Below, in pieces: positions 1 to 12,967 of a stretch of DNA of 64,000 nt. Position numbers and translations under genes: made by a program. Numbering within the stretch: position 1 is the stretch's first letter; each line of letters starts with the position of its first letter. Below the pieces are notes generated by a model. The model saw nothing but the letters and a program-made list of their open reading frames with translations, had not been told where the DNA came from and ran no database searches. Origin of the DNA: Brasenia schreberi (lineage: Eukaryota > Streptophyta > Magnoliopsida > Nymphaeales > Cabombaceae); contig JAYKKT010000074.1 in assembly GCA_036023115.1 (NCBI GenBank), positions 9,608,501 to 9,672,500 of the forward strand, written 5' to 3'.

Positions 1-888
1 TAGTATATTCTCCATCATTATCAGAACGCAAAATTTTTATAAAAGTATTAAATTGAGTAAGAATAAATTTGTGCACAATAGAAAAAATAGTAGAAACATC
101 AAATTTTGATTTTATTAAATAAACGATTGTAAGACATGTACAATCATCAATAAAGGACACAAAGTATTTCTAACCAAACTCGAACCCCATATATTTGAAT
201 GTAGAAGCTCAAAAGGTTTGGATCCCCTAGAATCACTTAAAGATAAGAAGCTCTTTGGTGTTTCTCGAGCTGATAAGCATCACATTCAAAATATAATTTA
301 TTGGACTCTACTTTAAGGTGAGACAGAATATATTGAATTTTTGACACAAGTAGGTGACCCAAACGACAATGCCAAAGGTGAATTTCTGCATCTGAACTGC
401 TGAAGCTGAAGCACTATAAGAAGTATGTTGAACTTTATCTTCAAGAATGTATAAGCCCTTTTATAGTCTATCATAACCAAAGATTTTCTCCGTCTTCAGA
501 TCCTGAAATACACAACCAGTAGAATCAAAGGTTATACTGCAGTTCATAGTACGTGTTAAAGAACTAACTGAAAGCGGGTTTATAGGGAAACTTGGAAAAT
601 GATAGAGTGATTTTAATTCTGAAAACTATGTAGGTACACTTCCCTGTCCTATCATATAAGTGTACGAACCATCTGTCAATTTAATTGATTCCCGTTTTTT
701 AAGAAATCTATATTCTGAAAAATATGATGATTCTCCTACCATGTGATCTGTTGCACCTGAATCAATTATCCAAGTTCTTGAATTAGAATGAGAATGGTTG
801 TTACCCTTTGTAGTATGAGTCGCTTTTGCTACTATGGCCTGAGAAGTCGATGGTTGAGACTATGCTGATAATTTTGTTTTTATACCCT

Positions 889-1577
889 CTATCCTTTTAA
901 TGATCTCTTGAATTCCATCTGTACTTTGTGTTGAATTTTCTGCAGCATTAACAAAATAATTTTGATTTCTATAATATTCAAGTCTGCCATGTAATTCCTA
1001 AGAGTTTTCTCTAGAATGCCTTGATTTGCCGCAGTGAGAACAAACAAGTCTTTTCCTTTCATCAGAGTGGAATCTGCTACGTCCACGTCCACGATTTTTT
1101 TGACCACCCCTTCCACGATAATTTGGATTCTCTCCTCTTGTTTGAAGTGCATGTTAGTCTATAATAGGATTTTTGTCCTTCTCAAGGTTTCTACGATCTT
1201 CTTCTCTCTTCTTCTCTGATAAATAGTGAGTAAATTGTCCCCAGTGAAAGAAGCTCTTCTCTGCCCAATATATTGAATTTTATTGACTTAAATTCTGAGT
1301 TGACACCCCACAATAAGTTAAATATTTTCTTCTTTTCAATTTCAGCATTTCTTTCAATCTGACACGCTGTACACTTTATGCTCGTATAATAAAGAAGTTC
1401 ATCCCAAAGTCTTCGTAGATCTGCATAGTATTCACTTACGAACAAATTTCCTTGTTTACATTTCCTAATTCTTTTTAAAATTTTATATTCCTTCGCTACA
1501 TTCTTTTTTTTGAAATATGCATCAGACACCACACCAAATTTCATGTGGAGATTCAAGAAACATAAATGTTTTTGCAA
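889..1577 (-). pseudogene. Copia gag with decayed zinc knuckle
   Basis: The frame at 1577-1191 encodes a retrotransposon gag domain; recognisable stretches are AYFKKKNVAKEYKILKRI, SEYYADLRRLWDEL and FNLLWGVNSEF. The nucleocapsid knuckle continues in a different frame near 1050-990, where CSHCGKSRHSRENSWELHG can be read. Its last expected cysteine appears to be tryptophan, and a frameshift separates it from the gag ORF. Gag packages the element's RNA in virus-like particles; this copy cannot make the full protein. Confidence 0.75.
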
Positions 1578-2320
1578 TAGATGGAATCATGGATTGAAGT
1601 AATCAGGATGATATTAACGCATCTTATCTTCTCCAAATAGGGTATTGTGTATGATGAATATCTGGGATAGGTGTTTGACCCATTAGGTGAGTCCATCTCT
1701 CCCTAGCTATAACTGTCAGTTCCACAGATTGATATCACTCTAAGTAATTTCTGTCATCTAACTTAGTTGTAGTAATCTGAAAATTCTCTGATTTTTCATT
1801 GATGATATGTTCTGGCATCATGGAAGGAATTTCAACTCCTTTTCCTTTACTTGTCATATATGTATTTTCCCTGAATTCGAATCTGTAAGAATCAGATGTA
1901 AAGTATAATCTGATTCAATGATAAAGTGAACAATATCAATCTTATATGTCAGCCAAAATAGGTCCTTCAACTAAATCACACGAACAAGCACAAGTGGAAA
2001 TCGGCTGGATTAATCTACACCCTTGAAGAACAAGTAAACTCCAAAAAAACTGCAAATAGGTTGGACTGATCTGCACACTATTTAGGATTTTTGCATCCAC
2101 AATTTTGGATTTCTGCATGCAAGGATAATATGGGTCAACTTTCTGTTGGAAATTGGCAGGGTTGATTTCTAATGGATGTTGTCGTGCAACTTTCTTAATA
2201 GAAATAACAAACTTTTCAACGATAATTTTTGACTCAGTTCTTCCCAAAACCTTTAATCACTGCTCCAAGTCAAAAACTTCCTTTTTTCAAGAGACAAATC
2301 GCTGATTAACTAGCCTTTTA

Positions 2321-2333
2321 GGCTCTGATACCA
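2321..2333 (-). other. Primer-binding site of the left Copia element
   Basis: The minus strand reads TGGTATCAGAGCC immediately after the LTR. This is the usual plant Copia primer site, complementary to the 3' end of initiator tRNA-Met. Confidence 0.85.
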
Positions 2334-2618
2334 TGAAGAAAATAATTTCATTCATTAACTTAAAGAAACTTACATAAATCAACATATTGGAGGCATCCCT
2401 CCAATCTGCCCCAAAACCGCAGGCAGCCTCTACTTGCAGCCGTCCACCTTCTTAATTCTAATCCTAAACCTAATCTACTTATATATAGTGACTCTAACTT
2501 GAATGACTATATTACCTCTGATTAGTATTAAACCTAACTAAACAACCACCACCTACACTAAGACCCATGATAATTACATAGTGACTCTAAACATAGAACA
2601 AACTAACAGGTTATATCA
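2334..2618 (-). repeat. Copia 5' LTR (285 bp)
   Basis: On the minus strand it starts TGATATAACC and ends TTTTCTTCA, directly before the primer-binding site. A TATA box (CTATATATAAG, minus strand) lies near 2478-2490, as expected for the U3 promoter. The outer edge is inferred from the TG...CA rule because the partner LTR is outside the window. Confidence 0.65.
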
Positions 2619-5452
2619 CGTCTCGGGATTTGAAGGGACAAGCAGCTTGTAAGTTTACCCTTTCAATAGAAGAAGAAACTCGCACAAACTTGCTCCATCA
2701 AAGGACCATCTTATGAGTTGCATGGGATGTGAGTCTCTCTGTGCACCTGCGGCACGAGTCCATGAGTCTTTGTGCATATTTATCTGATAAGGACTTCCGT
2801 GTAGGTTGTTCTGTATATATTGTTTCTAAATAAAAAGCATAAGTAAAAACATTGTGGTCATACTCAAAGCGACGATTGAAGGTTTGTCAGGTGGATTAGT
2901 TTCCCGTGTTTGTTGATGTTTTTAGTTGCAAGTAGTATGCAACTCATGTTGGAAACTGTTATAAAGCAGCGGTAGGACCGTTGGTGATACTCTACAAAGC
3001 CAAATTCTGGTGAATCAATCACCTGTAGAAAATGCTCGTGTTAGGTATGAAGATCGTAAAGTGGCCAGTTTCTTAAGGATTTAGGAAAAGAATTTGGATG
3101 CAAAAGCATTAGTGAATAAAATGAGATACAAGTATGGTGGTTTGGATATCGACTGAGTATGAGTGGTGTTTCCATGAGAAAAATTTGAGAAATCGGATGC
3201 GGTAAAAGAGGCAGATTAAGCCTGAGAAATTGGTAGCGAACAGCAGAAGTTGATTTTGATGTTTGGATTTAACTGTGGTTGCAACTCGAGAAATACATTG
3301 AGATCAATGTAGCTGACACCCTTCCTTGAGAGGTTAAGAGAAGCCCACGTCGACAGAAGAAGATAGAATAATGGTGATACAAGAAAATGCCTAGCTCCTT
3401 TCTTATTGCATTGACCTTCTCTACTGAATCGGACAAATACTATGGTGGTTCATGAGTCAGAATGGAGCCCATTGTGTCATCATCTGGTGTGGGAGAAGCA
3501 TGCAACTTGATATTGTTTTTGGATTTCATGATTGGTTTGTTTCTCGAACTGGGACTTCAAGTTTCCAAATAGTTGATAAAACAGGGTTTGCAATTTAACG
3601 TATTGACCTGCTCCAAAATCTGGCTACCAACTGCAGTGTTACCATTTCTTGGACTTTTTAGGTGATTCTGATCTTGTTACTATGCGTGGTTCTATTCCAT
3701 TAGCATGTGTTGAGCACTTTATGTTATAGCTGATTTGTGAGATCCTGGAGTTCTTTCTCTTAACTTAAGGCTCTTGGTGGGCAGTTCCGATTAGGGGACA
3801 GCATCAATGATCTACTACTATTCACAAAGGCATGAGAACGGAGTCATCATCTTGCTGCCAAAATCGGATCATATCAGCTCTACTCGGTTTGTGGTCTCAA
3901 TCCATGAACTCGATATCTTTGCCCATCAGACACTTGTTGCATTGTGTCACGAGGGGCAAAATTGCTGGTCTGTTATTTCCTAAATCACTTGGTCCAGCCT
4001 GTCGATGGGATTCGGCGTTGAGTTATCTTTGCTTCGTGTCATTTGCCTTCACGTCACATTGGCACTACTAATAGGAACAATCTCTATGGCAGTGAAGGGA
4101 AAGAAAAAGAGACCATTTTCTTTGTTGATCCTTCACCTTTCATCCTTGCCCCCTCTTCTTCAGCAAAGTTTCATCCTTGCCTCCTCGAACTTTCATCATT
4201 GAGCGAGAGATGGGAAATTCATGAAAATGGCAATCCCCACCACGGCTGACGGCAGGGGTGCACCTTTATGGTGAACATAAAACTGTTCAATTCTTTATAT
4301 CCTTTCCCGGTAATTTGGTTTGGCTGATCCGATGCACGCCCTAGGTACTGAACTCATGCCCTTGAATTGTGAGTTAACCACCTGGCTAGGTGAACTATTG
4401 ATCACTGGCCAACACCTCCTCTTCTTTATGTGACTTTGGTTGACGAGAACATTGACATGGAGAAAGGCTTTGGGTTTAATACAAGAAAAACGTACCCAAC
4501 AGTTTGGCTCCATTAATTCCGCTTCTATGGTAGGTGGAAACCAGACCCGAACCAAGAGTCCTCAGTTTGGCCAGTTTTGGTTCCGGGCAGTTCCAGCCAA
4601 TTTCTAGTTTGGTTCAGTTCTGGTCAATGCCACGAATCCCGTTCAAACAGGCCATGGCTGGCTATCCACATCTTGTAGCTATATATTTCAGTTGAAACAG
4701 ATAAATGTTCTCTCATCTTCAGTGGTCTACCGGGTGATCACGTATACTCATGACTATCATTTGTTCATCAAGAAATATTAGCGTATTTTATTACAGGGCA
4801 ACCAACCATGACATGTTCGATGTGCAAGATACAGTGCTGTAAGACCATCTTTATTCCAATAAATAACACCTTAGGCGCAACTCCACACATGTATTTTATT
4901 CCAATAAATAACACCTTACATCTGGTCAACCACGAGCGAAAAACGGAAAAGAACTGTCATGCGAAGTGCCTATCAAAGAGGAGTGCTTGAGGCAAAGCTA
5001 TGATGTAATGATGCCAGCTTAATTGGATTTGCTTCCAAAAGTAGGGCATACCAAGAAATTCAGTCAAGTGGAGCTAACAAAGAGTTTTCAGCATTTGGCA
5101 AGGTCTGCTCGACCAAAATGAAATTAAAAGAGAAGGAAATTTTGCCTATAAAAGAAAGCGCGTCTTGCTTCACCTTCCCCAGGCACCGATTTGACTCAAA
5201 GAGCCCAATCGGAGAGAATCCTATGAAGGTTAACAAACAATGAGGCGCATGCTCAAGGACAACAAATCAAAGCGAGCAAAATACCAACCACAAGAATGAT
5301 TTCATTGAAAATAGCTCATAGTAGGACAATTTTCCTAACACCGTCTCTTTCTTACAATTCCAAGCTCATCCTCCAAGTTACAACTGAATGATGAGACACC
5401 ATCAGAACATGCAAAAGGCTCTGTAGGTTGACATTTAGTTTGGTGCAGCATT
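2619..5452. other. Intergenic region without recognised gene
   Basis: Only short ORFs (up to 79 codons) occur and none resembles a known family. A SINE-like repeat lies at about 4290-4415 and GGTTC-rich sequence at 4550-4680. A direct repeat containing TTCCAATAAATAACACCTTA occurs twice, near 4854 and 4899. The last few hundred bases hold the 3' flank of the HSP60 gene. Confidence 0.5.
4290..4415 (-). repeat. tRNA-derived SINE-like repeat
   Basis: The minus strand reads CCTAGCCAGGTGG (box A-like), then about 30 nt later CATGAGTTCAGTACC (box B-like, compare GGTTCGANNCC). That spacing is typical of an RNA polymerase III promoter in plant SINEs. No cloverleaf or clear target duplication was identified, so it is an old fragment at best. 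Confidence 0.4.
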
Positions 5453-7316
5453 CTAGTAATCCATGTCACCCATGCCACCACCCATTCCTGGCACATTCTT
5501 CTCATCCTTTGGGAGTTCGACGACAACAGCCTCAGTGGTGGTCATCAAAGAAGACACGCTGTATTGCGCAGAAAACACACAAAAAAAGGCAAGTCACAAT
5601 CTTGGAGAACAATATTGCACTTCAACTTCAAGTCAATGAACGGGCCAAGAATAACAATGGTTAATAAGATGGCATAGCAATATAGAATCATATATACGTG
5701 TCAAGTCTTGCCCAGATCCACTAGGAAAAATAGTGGATTAAGACACACACCTTGCAGCATCAACCAGTGCGGTTCTTATTACTTTAACTGGATCGACAAT
5801 CCCTGCCTTCACCATGTCAACGTACTCACCTAGTTTGAAGAAGTAAAAGTGAGCAAGGTGCAAATTCAACTTATTAAAGAGATAGCATCATACCCTTGGA
5901 GGCATCATATCCAAGATCGAGATTATCTTGCTCTAACAGTTTCCCAACAATAACAGCTCCCTCAACTCCAGCATTGGATGCAATTGTATGAACAGGAGTC
6001 TGTAGTATAAGCATTAATTGATCAAATTTCAAGCATAAAATCAATAAGCAGAATATCTGAACAGTTACGAGTGAAACAACCATGGTACCTTCAATGCATT
6101 CTGAATTATCTGGACACCTACTTTCTGATCGAAGTTTGCAGTTGGTAAGCTATCTAGCTCCTTTGATGCATAAAGAAGCGCAACACCACCACCTGCAATT
6201 GAAACAGAGGAAAGATCCAACTCAGCGGGAAGAAACTTTGGGAATTCTTCAAAACAGGTAAATTATGATTGATTGGCAAAATCGTCAGGCCTCTTTAGTG
6301 TTTAACCAAACTTAGAAGACCAGTATTAATGTGCAATTTTCAGGAAAGAACGATCAATTGGTCACTGGCCATGCTTCTCCACGATCTCAGAGCTAAGAAC
6401 GTAAAGCAAGTTCCAAATGTTCATGAGACTGCTGGTGGAATGAGCAATAAATAACCTTAACAACTTCAACTATTCACAATTTGTGCCACCATACAGCAAC
6501 TTATACACAACACGAAGGTCCAGGGACTTACATGAAGTGAGCGATCAGAGGAGATTAGTATCTCACAAAAGAACAGCCATCGGGTGCACTCAATACTGAA
6601 ACATAATGCTAACTGTACATCCATCACAATTTGCAAAAGGCAAAGAATTTATGTAGCCGTCCAGTTTATGTTTCTCCTCAAAAGCCCCCACAAAATACAA
6701 ATACTAAACGGTATCCATGCTGAATTTCCACACTTGGTCACCATCAACATTTGTCTTCAAACACAGTAGAGATGTGCTGGCTCTATATAAAAGGTCCAAG
6801 TGAAAAGGAAAAGCTTGACACAGTCCCATAAATAACAGAGATCAAAAACATGAAAAGCAAACACCAAAGAAAACAGCAAAAAGCTTGATGAGGTTCCTCA
6901 TGCGTCCCTCAGAGGATGATCCTCAAATGAAAGATCCTCATTGTTCTATTGGAAAAGACAATGTTGTTCCATTTGTTGCCAAGTACTTATTTGACCGACC
7001 ACTCACCGACACTTAAATGTGGCAACGAATTGCTGAGTATGACTACCTACAACCTATGACTATATGCTGAGCCTATGAACAGGAAATTACCAACTTGAGA
7101 ACAGTAAGCAAAGAGTGTTCGCCTGACTAATGTTTGAAACTTGAAATATTGAGTTTATATATACAAGTCCACAGAAACAACTTGTGAACCACAGAAACAC
7201 ATAAGAATCAACCAACCTGGCACAATGCCCTCTTCAACAGCTGCTTTTGTTGCATTCAAAGCATCAGTGACCCTATCTTTCTTCTCCCCAACCTCCACTT
7301 CACTGGCTCCTCCAAC

Positions 7317-7430
7317 CTCCATTGGAGAAAAAAAGTAGACAAAATGAGAACATGAGAGCGTCAGCACACAAGTTGGGCCAGGTAAAAGATAAAAAGATGC
7401 TAGATGTTCTACCAGTTCGATCAGCACACA
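7317..7430 (-). other. Site of missing HSP60 exon (CEQIR...GGVAVLK segment)
   Basis: Exon 11 ends IEERC at 7430 and the next recognisable exon begins [13 protein letters not shown] at 7316. Plant HSP60s have about 34 residues between these points. Only 113 nt separate them here and no frame encodes that segment. A short stretch near 7415-7390 resembles the expected exon start but is broken by indels. Joining 7430 to 7317 would keep the frame, so the loss may be an in-frame exon deletion. Confidence 0.65.
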
Positions 7431-8737
7431 CATCTTTCCTCAATGGCCTTCTTATCACCAGCTCCGTCGAGAATGACAGTGTCATCTTTTGACATAGTTA
7501 TCTAAAACATTAAGAGCCTCAGTTAGTTGTCTAAACCAATTAATCCTATATATTGTCAGGATAAGAATGGTGACAATCCTTTTATTTCAAGCTTAATTTA
7601 CAGCTTAAACACGAGTAGTTGCTCCTGAAAGTCTGCAATGTGCATCCTCTACCAGAACTGTCCAATCTTGAACATTAACCAAGAAGGAGTACCAAAACTC
7701 TAATGAGCATTCAAATGCTATATAACAAATTAAGCTAAAAGGTTACCTTTTTGCAAGTGCCAAGCATATCCAGATCCACTTTTTCAAGATTCAAACCAAG
7801 CTCTTCATTGATAAGCTAAATGGATAGAGAAAACGTATCATTCACAGGTTTGTAATGTAGGCTTTAATATAGTAGTAACCCCACAGCGAGCAGAAAACTT
7901 ACTTGGCCTCCTGTAAGAACCGCAAGATCCTGGAGACCGGCTTTCCTATTTTCACCAAAACCAGGGGCTTTAATTGCACATACCTAAGGCAATGCAACAA
8001 ATACCACATCAAATAAACATAACCAAGAATCCAAAATTTAAGGTAACCAAGACCTAAAAAGTAAAGCTACAGACAGGGAAAACAAACCTTGACTCCAGCA
8101 CGAAGCTTATTTAGAATAAGAGTTGCAAGGGCATCACTTTCCACATCCTCAGCGACAATCAATAAAGGTCTTTGTCTCTGTTGATAAGAAAGTGTCAACC
8201 AATATCAATATTTTAAAAGTCAATGCAAAATGAATCAAATCACATTGCTCACCTTCAAAGCCAACTCTAATACTTTAACTACAGCATTTATACTTGAGAT
8301 TTTCTTCTCATGGATTAGAATGAGAGGATCCTCAAGTTCCTGTAGGCACAAAGACATGACATGGTTACACATAATATATTAAAAAAATAAAGAGGGGTTC
8401 ATTACCAAGGTATTCTGTGAAGTAGAGAGGTAGAGAGAGAACATACACATTTCTGGTTCTTCTGGTTTGTTATGAAATATGGAGAAATGTAGCCCCTGTC
8501 AAGCTTCATTCCTTCAACTACTTCTAACTCATTATACAAAGTCTTGCCATCCTGAAACAGTTTAAAAGTTAGGTCACAGCAAATCCAGAAATGCATGGCA
8601 TAAATATTCAAACCACCGACCCCTTTGTACATTACATTAGCAAGATAAAAAAAAATTACAAAAAAATTCTCTCCCCACAAAGAAAGTAAAACCCAAAGAA
8701 AATAAAATGTTTACAAAATGAGCATATATAAACTTAC

Positions 8738-8939
8738 TGAGATTGTGATTACACCCTCTTTGCCAACTTTCTCCACTCTGATGTACTAATCTCTCGAGCA
8801 CGACTTTTCAGGTGGGCAACTACAGCATCAACTGCACTAGAAATACCTCTCCTCAAATCCATGGCATTCATCCCTGCTGCAACAGATTTGCAACCTTCTG
8901 CAAAGATTGCTCTTGTCAAGACTGTGGCACAAGTGGTAC
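8738..8939 (-). other. HSP60 exon 5 with frameshifting internal deletion
   Basis: Translation runs [15 protein letters not shown] through REISTSE and then WRKLAKRV and a stop at 8751-8749. The next family segment, [13 protein letters not shown], is present at once in the +1 frame and leads to a good donor site (GTAAGT). The segment normally between ISTSE and EKVGKEG (about 23 residues, beginning EIAQVGTIS in plant HSP60s) is missing, and the loss is not a multiple of three. Confidence 0.85.
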
Positions 8940-10285
8940 CTGCACAAGCCAATGTCCTCAACATTGAAGAAATACTAAATTCTTGACAACAGAAGATAAG
9001 CAAGAAAGCAAATCAGATTAGCAAGATGGGAAAGCAGACTGCTCAGCAACTTTGCACGATTTCCTCAAAGCTTTATGTCCTGTAAACTGTCAGATTCTTG
9101 GCAGGTTGGCACCCATGTTTACGTGTTGTAAGTCTCACCAGGAGTTATTTGTCTAAGTCATTGATTTCTCCAACGGAACTGCATATGATAGTATTACATA
9201 CAAACAGGGGGAGGTTGAATGTTTGCATGACAATAACGCTCCGGTGGAGTGTTGCTTGAATACCATCTGGGCATTCATAAGCATGAGATTGAAGTGGAAG
9301 CTTGAAAAATGAAAAACAGAGTATAGACAGCATGGAATGAGTTGAGCATTAATAAACACAGGCGTAAAGAACATACAAAGAATGGGTCAAGATCCTAGCA
9401 AACCACTAACACGTATAGCAAGGGTATCAAATATCATTATGCGATAATTTTACTATATCATTCGATGTGCTATCGTCCAGTATTTTGTCAGTTAATAAAT
9501 GAAACTATCTTCAATCTAAAATCTCCAAGAAATTGTACAAGGTCGGGAAATTTTTTTTAAACAGACAAACATTAATTGAAAAACATAAAAATAACATACA
9601 AACAGAAAAAAATCTAAAGAGCCATATTTAAATTGCATGGCATCGTGATACGTAAGATAGGCACTGATAAGCTGGGGGAAATACCTAGACATCGATTGAG
9701 GTACCAATAGACTGTATTGATCTAGTAGCGGCATATAGTATTTTTTGTTTCTCATCGTATTAATATTCGCAACATTGCATCAAAAAAGTAAATCAGTACT
9801 GCAGTAACAGAGGGTAACTGCTCACATCAACTAAACAGTACCAACAAGCCAAATTAAATCAGCAAACCTAGGAACTTAAAAGTACTATGCAAAACCTAAG
9901 AAATCAAACCAGCAAGCTGTTTGAGAAAATGGAGATAACCAAAAGCTTAAACCAATTGATAGCACAAGGATCAGAGAGTAACAGTTCAAGGGGAAAAGAA
10001 GCCTGCAAATGCAAGCAACTCCAATCAATTCAAATAGAAGCTTACCATCTCCTGCAGCATCGTTGGTAGCATTGGCGACTTGTTTAACAAGGCTAGCACC
10101 CATATTCTTCACCCTATCACTAAACTCGATACTCTTCGCAACAGTAACACCGTCCTTTGTCACTTTGGGTGATCCAAAGCTTTGTTCTATAACCACATTT
10201 CGTCCCTTAAAGCAATAACCATCAAAATAAATCAAGATTTGACTAGAAATGAAACAAATTAAAAATTTAAAAAAAATGATCTCTA

Positions 10286-10531
<246 letters not shown>

Positions 10532-10879
10532 TTAAGCGTGATAAAATGATCAGTTGAGCGTGTGGACAATTGAACGTACCTCACGGCTGCTTCTGGCCAG
10601 TCTGAGAGCAAGTGAAGAAGAAAGATGGTTAAATATATCCGCGCAAACACACATACACGTACATTTAATAGACAGAGGGAGAATATTACCTGGCTTTTGA
10701 AGCAATGCTGGATGCCGCCCTATACATTCTGTGAAGTGGGTAGTGGTTGTTAGAGAGATGAAGGAGAGAATGGTGGAGAGAGACAGAGAGACCCTTGGTT
10801 GTAGTGTGGGTGGTGACGCAATTTAGAATATGAATAGAGCTGGAGAAGGGTGCCTGATGTAGGGAATGGGCGAGGGCTG

Positions 10880-10907
10880 ATTCTAGAAAGGGGGAAGGGT
10901 CTAGAAG
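10880..10907 (-). promoter_or_regulatory. Putative heat-shock elements upstream of HSP60
   Basis: TTCTAGAA at 10881-10888 is a perfect tail-to-tail heat-shock-element pair. A second TCTAGAAG lies at 10900-10907. They sit 154-180 bp upstream of the HSP60 ATG (10727), where heat-shock factor sites are expected in chaperonin promoters. The link is positional only. Confidence 0.45.
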
Positions 10908-11118
10908 ACTCTGCTAGGGTTTTAGGAAGGCTCTTCCTTTTCCCGCTCAGTGGGGCTATTTCCCGTCTCGCTTGGGAAATACCCAACGGTGCCAACCAGT
11001 CGGGTTTCACCAACCTTACCCAACTCTTTGTGTCCCGGGTCGTACTTGTATCGTATCGCTTCGTGTTTCTGTCACGGAAAGGTCTCCAAGAGTCCGATTT
11101 CTCGGATGTCACTTTTTA

Positions 11119-11237
11119 CTTTACAAGGGGAGGCCAAAGCCCCCGACACACAAGCATGCACCCCGTGGGAGTCGAACTCCCCACCAGCAGCAATGGCGGC
11201 AGAGCACCCTGGCCATTAGGCTAATGCTCTGGTGCAT
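11119..11237 (-). repeat. tRNA-derived SINE, family 1 copy
   Basis: The minus strand has TTAGCCTAATGG (box A), then about 40 nt later GAGTTCGACTCC (box B), a shared core ending TGGGGAGTTCGACTC, and a 3' part GGCCTCCCCTTGTAAA. The copy at 60958-61070 shares both the box B core and this 3' tail, which supports a real repeat family. Confidence 0.6.
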
Positions 11238-12967
11238 TTATCCAATGTCATTTGTCATATTGTCATCTAGTTTCATGTTCGTATCGGAATCGGGTTCCTG
11301 TGTTGTATCTAATGTTGCCAGCCCCACTGAACCCCATTAGGATCCGGGTTTGGTAACAAAAGAATAGAGTTACTGTTTTCTCGACTGGGCACATAAGATA
11401 CACTGAACATAAGGAGTTGGCCTATAAAGATTGATGTCGAACTCAAATTCAACTAGAGATCAAACCTTGAAGTGGGCTCTGGACTTGGACTTACCTCAAA
11501 TTGGAACCAAGTATATGACCTGTTGACGACTCTTCAGCTACCCAGCTACCTCACTGATAGAGGAGATTGATTGAACACAAGCTAGAATTGACAAGATACG
11601 AGAGCCAGATCCAACCTTGGAGATTCTTGGAGACAGACCCATTTAGATGTTGATTTGCATTTGATTATGTCACAGTCAGGTGGACCCAATTCAAGTCCAA
11701 ACAGGTGTCTGGCTTTCGAGAAATGCCCTGGGGAAAACGGGTTGAGTCTGGGTCACCCTACTTTTGACCTGACCAATACCCGATTCGCCACCCTACATGC
11801 AATTTTAGCAATGATCCATTGAGTGAATTTTTCACGCGTTACGACTGATGCCCAATATTCGATACCAGATATCAACACGATGGCTTGATCATGTTCACAA
11901 GATTAACCCTCATCACCCGAACAAACCTACAGGCTTTAGTATCTAGTCAAGCTCTCAAAAGAACACCTACATTAACCGTCGAATTCTTAGATTTAATGGT
12001 AATGGATCTATGCTTCTGCCACCAAACCCATACCTTTACAAATTTGTATGGTTCCAACTTGGGTCATATCTGATCCATCCACACTGACTGGAGCCCCCCC
12101 AGCCTGATGATATATGTTGAATCTTTAGAAGGCAAAGCAATCATTTATGCAGTCACCGAACAGCTCGCACTCCTAGAGGCCCAAGACTTAATATTGTTGA
12201 GAACACAACTAAGAGTTTACACTCCTTATCAACATCCCTCAGCTGATAATAACAAGTATAGTATTAATCAAATAAATTTAGGCTGCGCCAACAGGAAATT
12301 TGTTAATGTTGCGATTAGTTTACTGTTTAGTATTTCTCTCACTGGCTATATATTTCTTCAGGCTTCCTCACAAAACCTTGAGTGGTAATAATTGTATATC
12401 TTTTTGGAACATTTAATGTTCAAGTTTAAGGAAGTCGATAGTGAAATACCCAGCATATGGGTTCCACCTGACCAAACTTGTAGGTCCTGTAAGCGAGCTG
12501 AATGAACTGACCAGTGAATGTAATGTACACGGCTCATTTGTAAATTCAAATTCTTGTTCATATTTTTGCTCATTGGCTCTTTGTTGAGCTGAAAACAAAA
12601 CAAATGCGAAGAGTTAGATAAGTTGAATAAGAGTGGCTTATTGAAGTCAAAATATAACATCTCAAATATAAATTTTAGTAGAAGAATTAATTCCCTCATT
12701 AGACAGTGAAAGGATTATTCATTGTTCAAGATGAATGGGCACTGCTCATGTTCAGCTGGTACGCTTAACAGGCCAGCTCGCGTTCATTTCATTATATCAA
12801 GTTCATTGCGAGCTAAACTGAGACGAACCATAAGTAGCACGGGCTACTCATTGTACATACGTTGCTTGGGCCAGTAACCACTCGACTTATAGAGCATATT
12901 TTATACAAAATAAACGATAGAATTGCATACCACTAATGTACAACATACAGTGGAACCTGGGACACAT

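Larger units (their letters stand above)
1..2618 (-). mobile_element. Copia LTR retrotransposon, 5' part, truncated by window edge
   Basis: Read on the minus strand this gives 5' LTR (2618-2334), primer-binding site (2333-2321), gag (about 1577-900), a protease region, and the beginning of integrase at 1-250, where a frame reads FVSFIDDCT and, near the window start, ILRSDNGEY, both typical of the Copia integrase core. The order gag-protease-integrase is that of the Copia superfamily. Reading frames are broken by stops and shifts, so the copy is inactive. The 3' half lies outside the window, so no target duplication can be tested. Its gag resembles that of the elements at 38291-46642 and 19559-27903, so all three belong to one broad lineage. 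Confidence 0.85.
10728..12967. other. Intergenic region between HSP60 promoter and LRR gene 3' end
   Basis: Holds the HSP60 upstream region, a SINE-like repeat at about 11119-11237 and about 1.7 kb of single-copy-looking sequence without a recognised gene. The longest ORF (10850-11224, plus) overlaps the SINE and the heat-shock elements and is judged non-coding. Confidence 0.5.

Noticed and set aside
3832..4249. Overlapping plus-strand ORFs of 65-79 codons
   Set aside because: Three frames open at once with no family motif; likely chance.
10850..11224. 124-codon plus-strand ORF upstream of HSP60
   Set aside because: Overlaps the putative heat-shock elements and a SINE, has no family resemblance, and two other frames are also open there.
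11119..11237. Possible tRNA gene
   Set aside because: Has box A and box B but no acceptor-stem pairing that I can find, and it shares a non-tRNA tail with 60958-61070, so it is a SINE.
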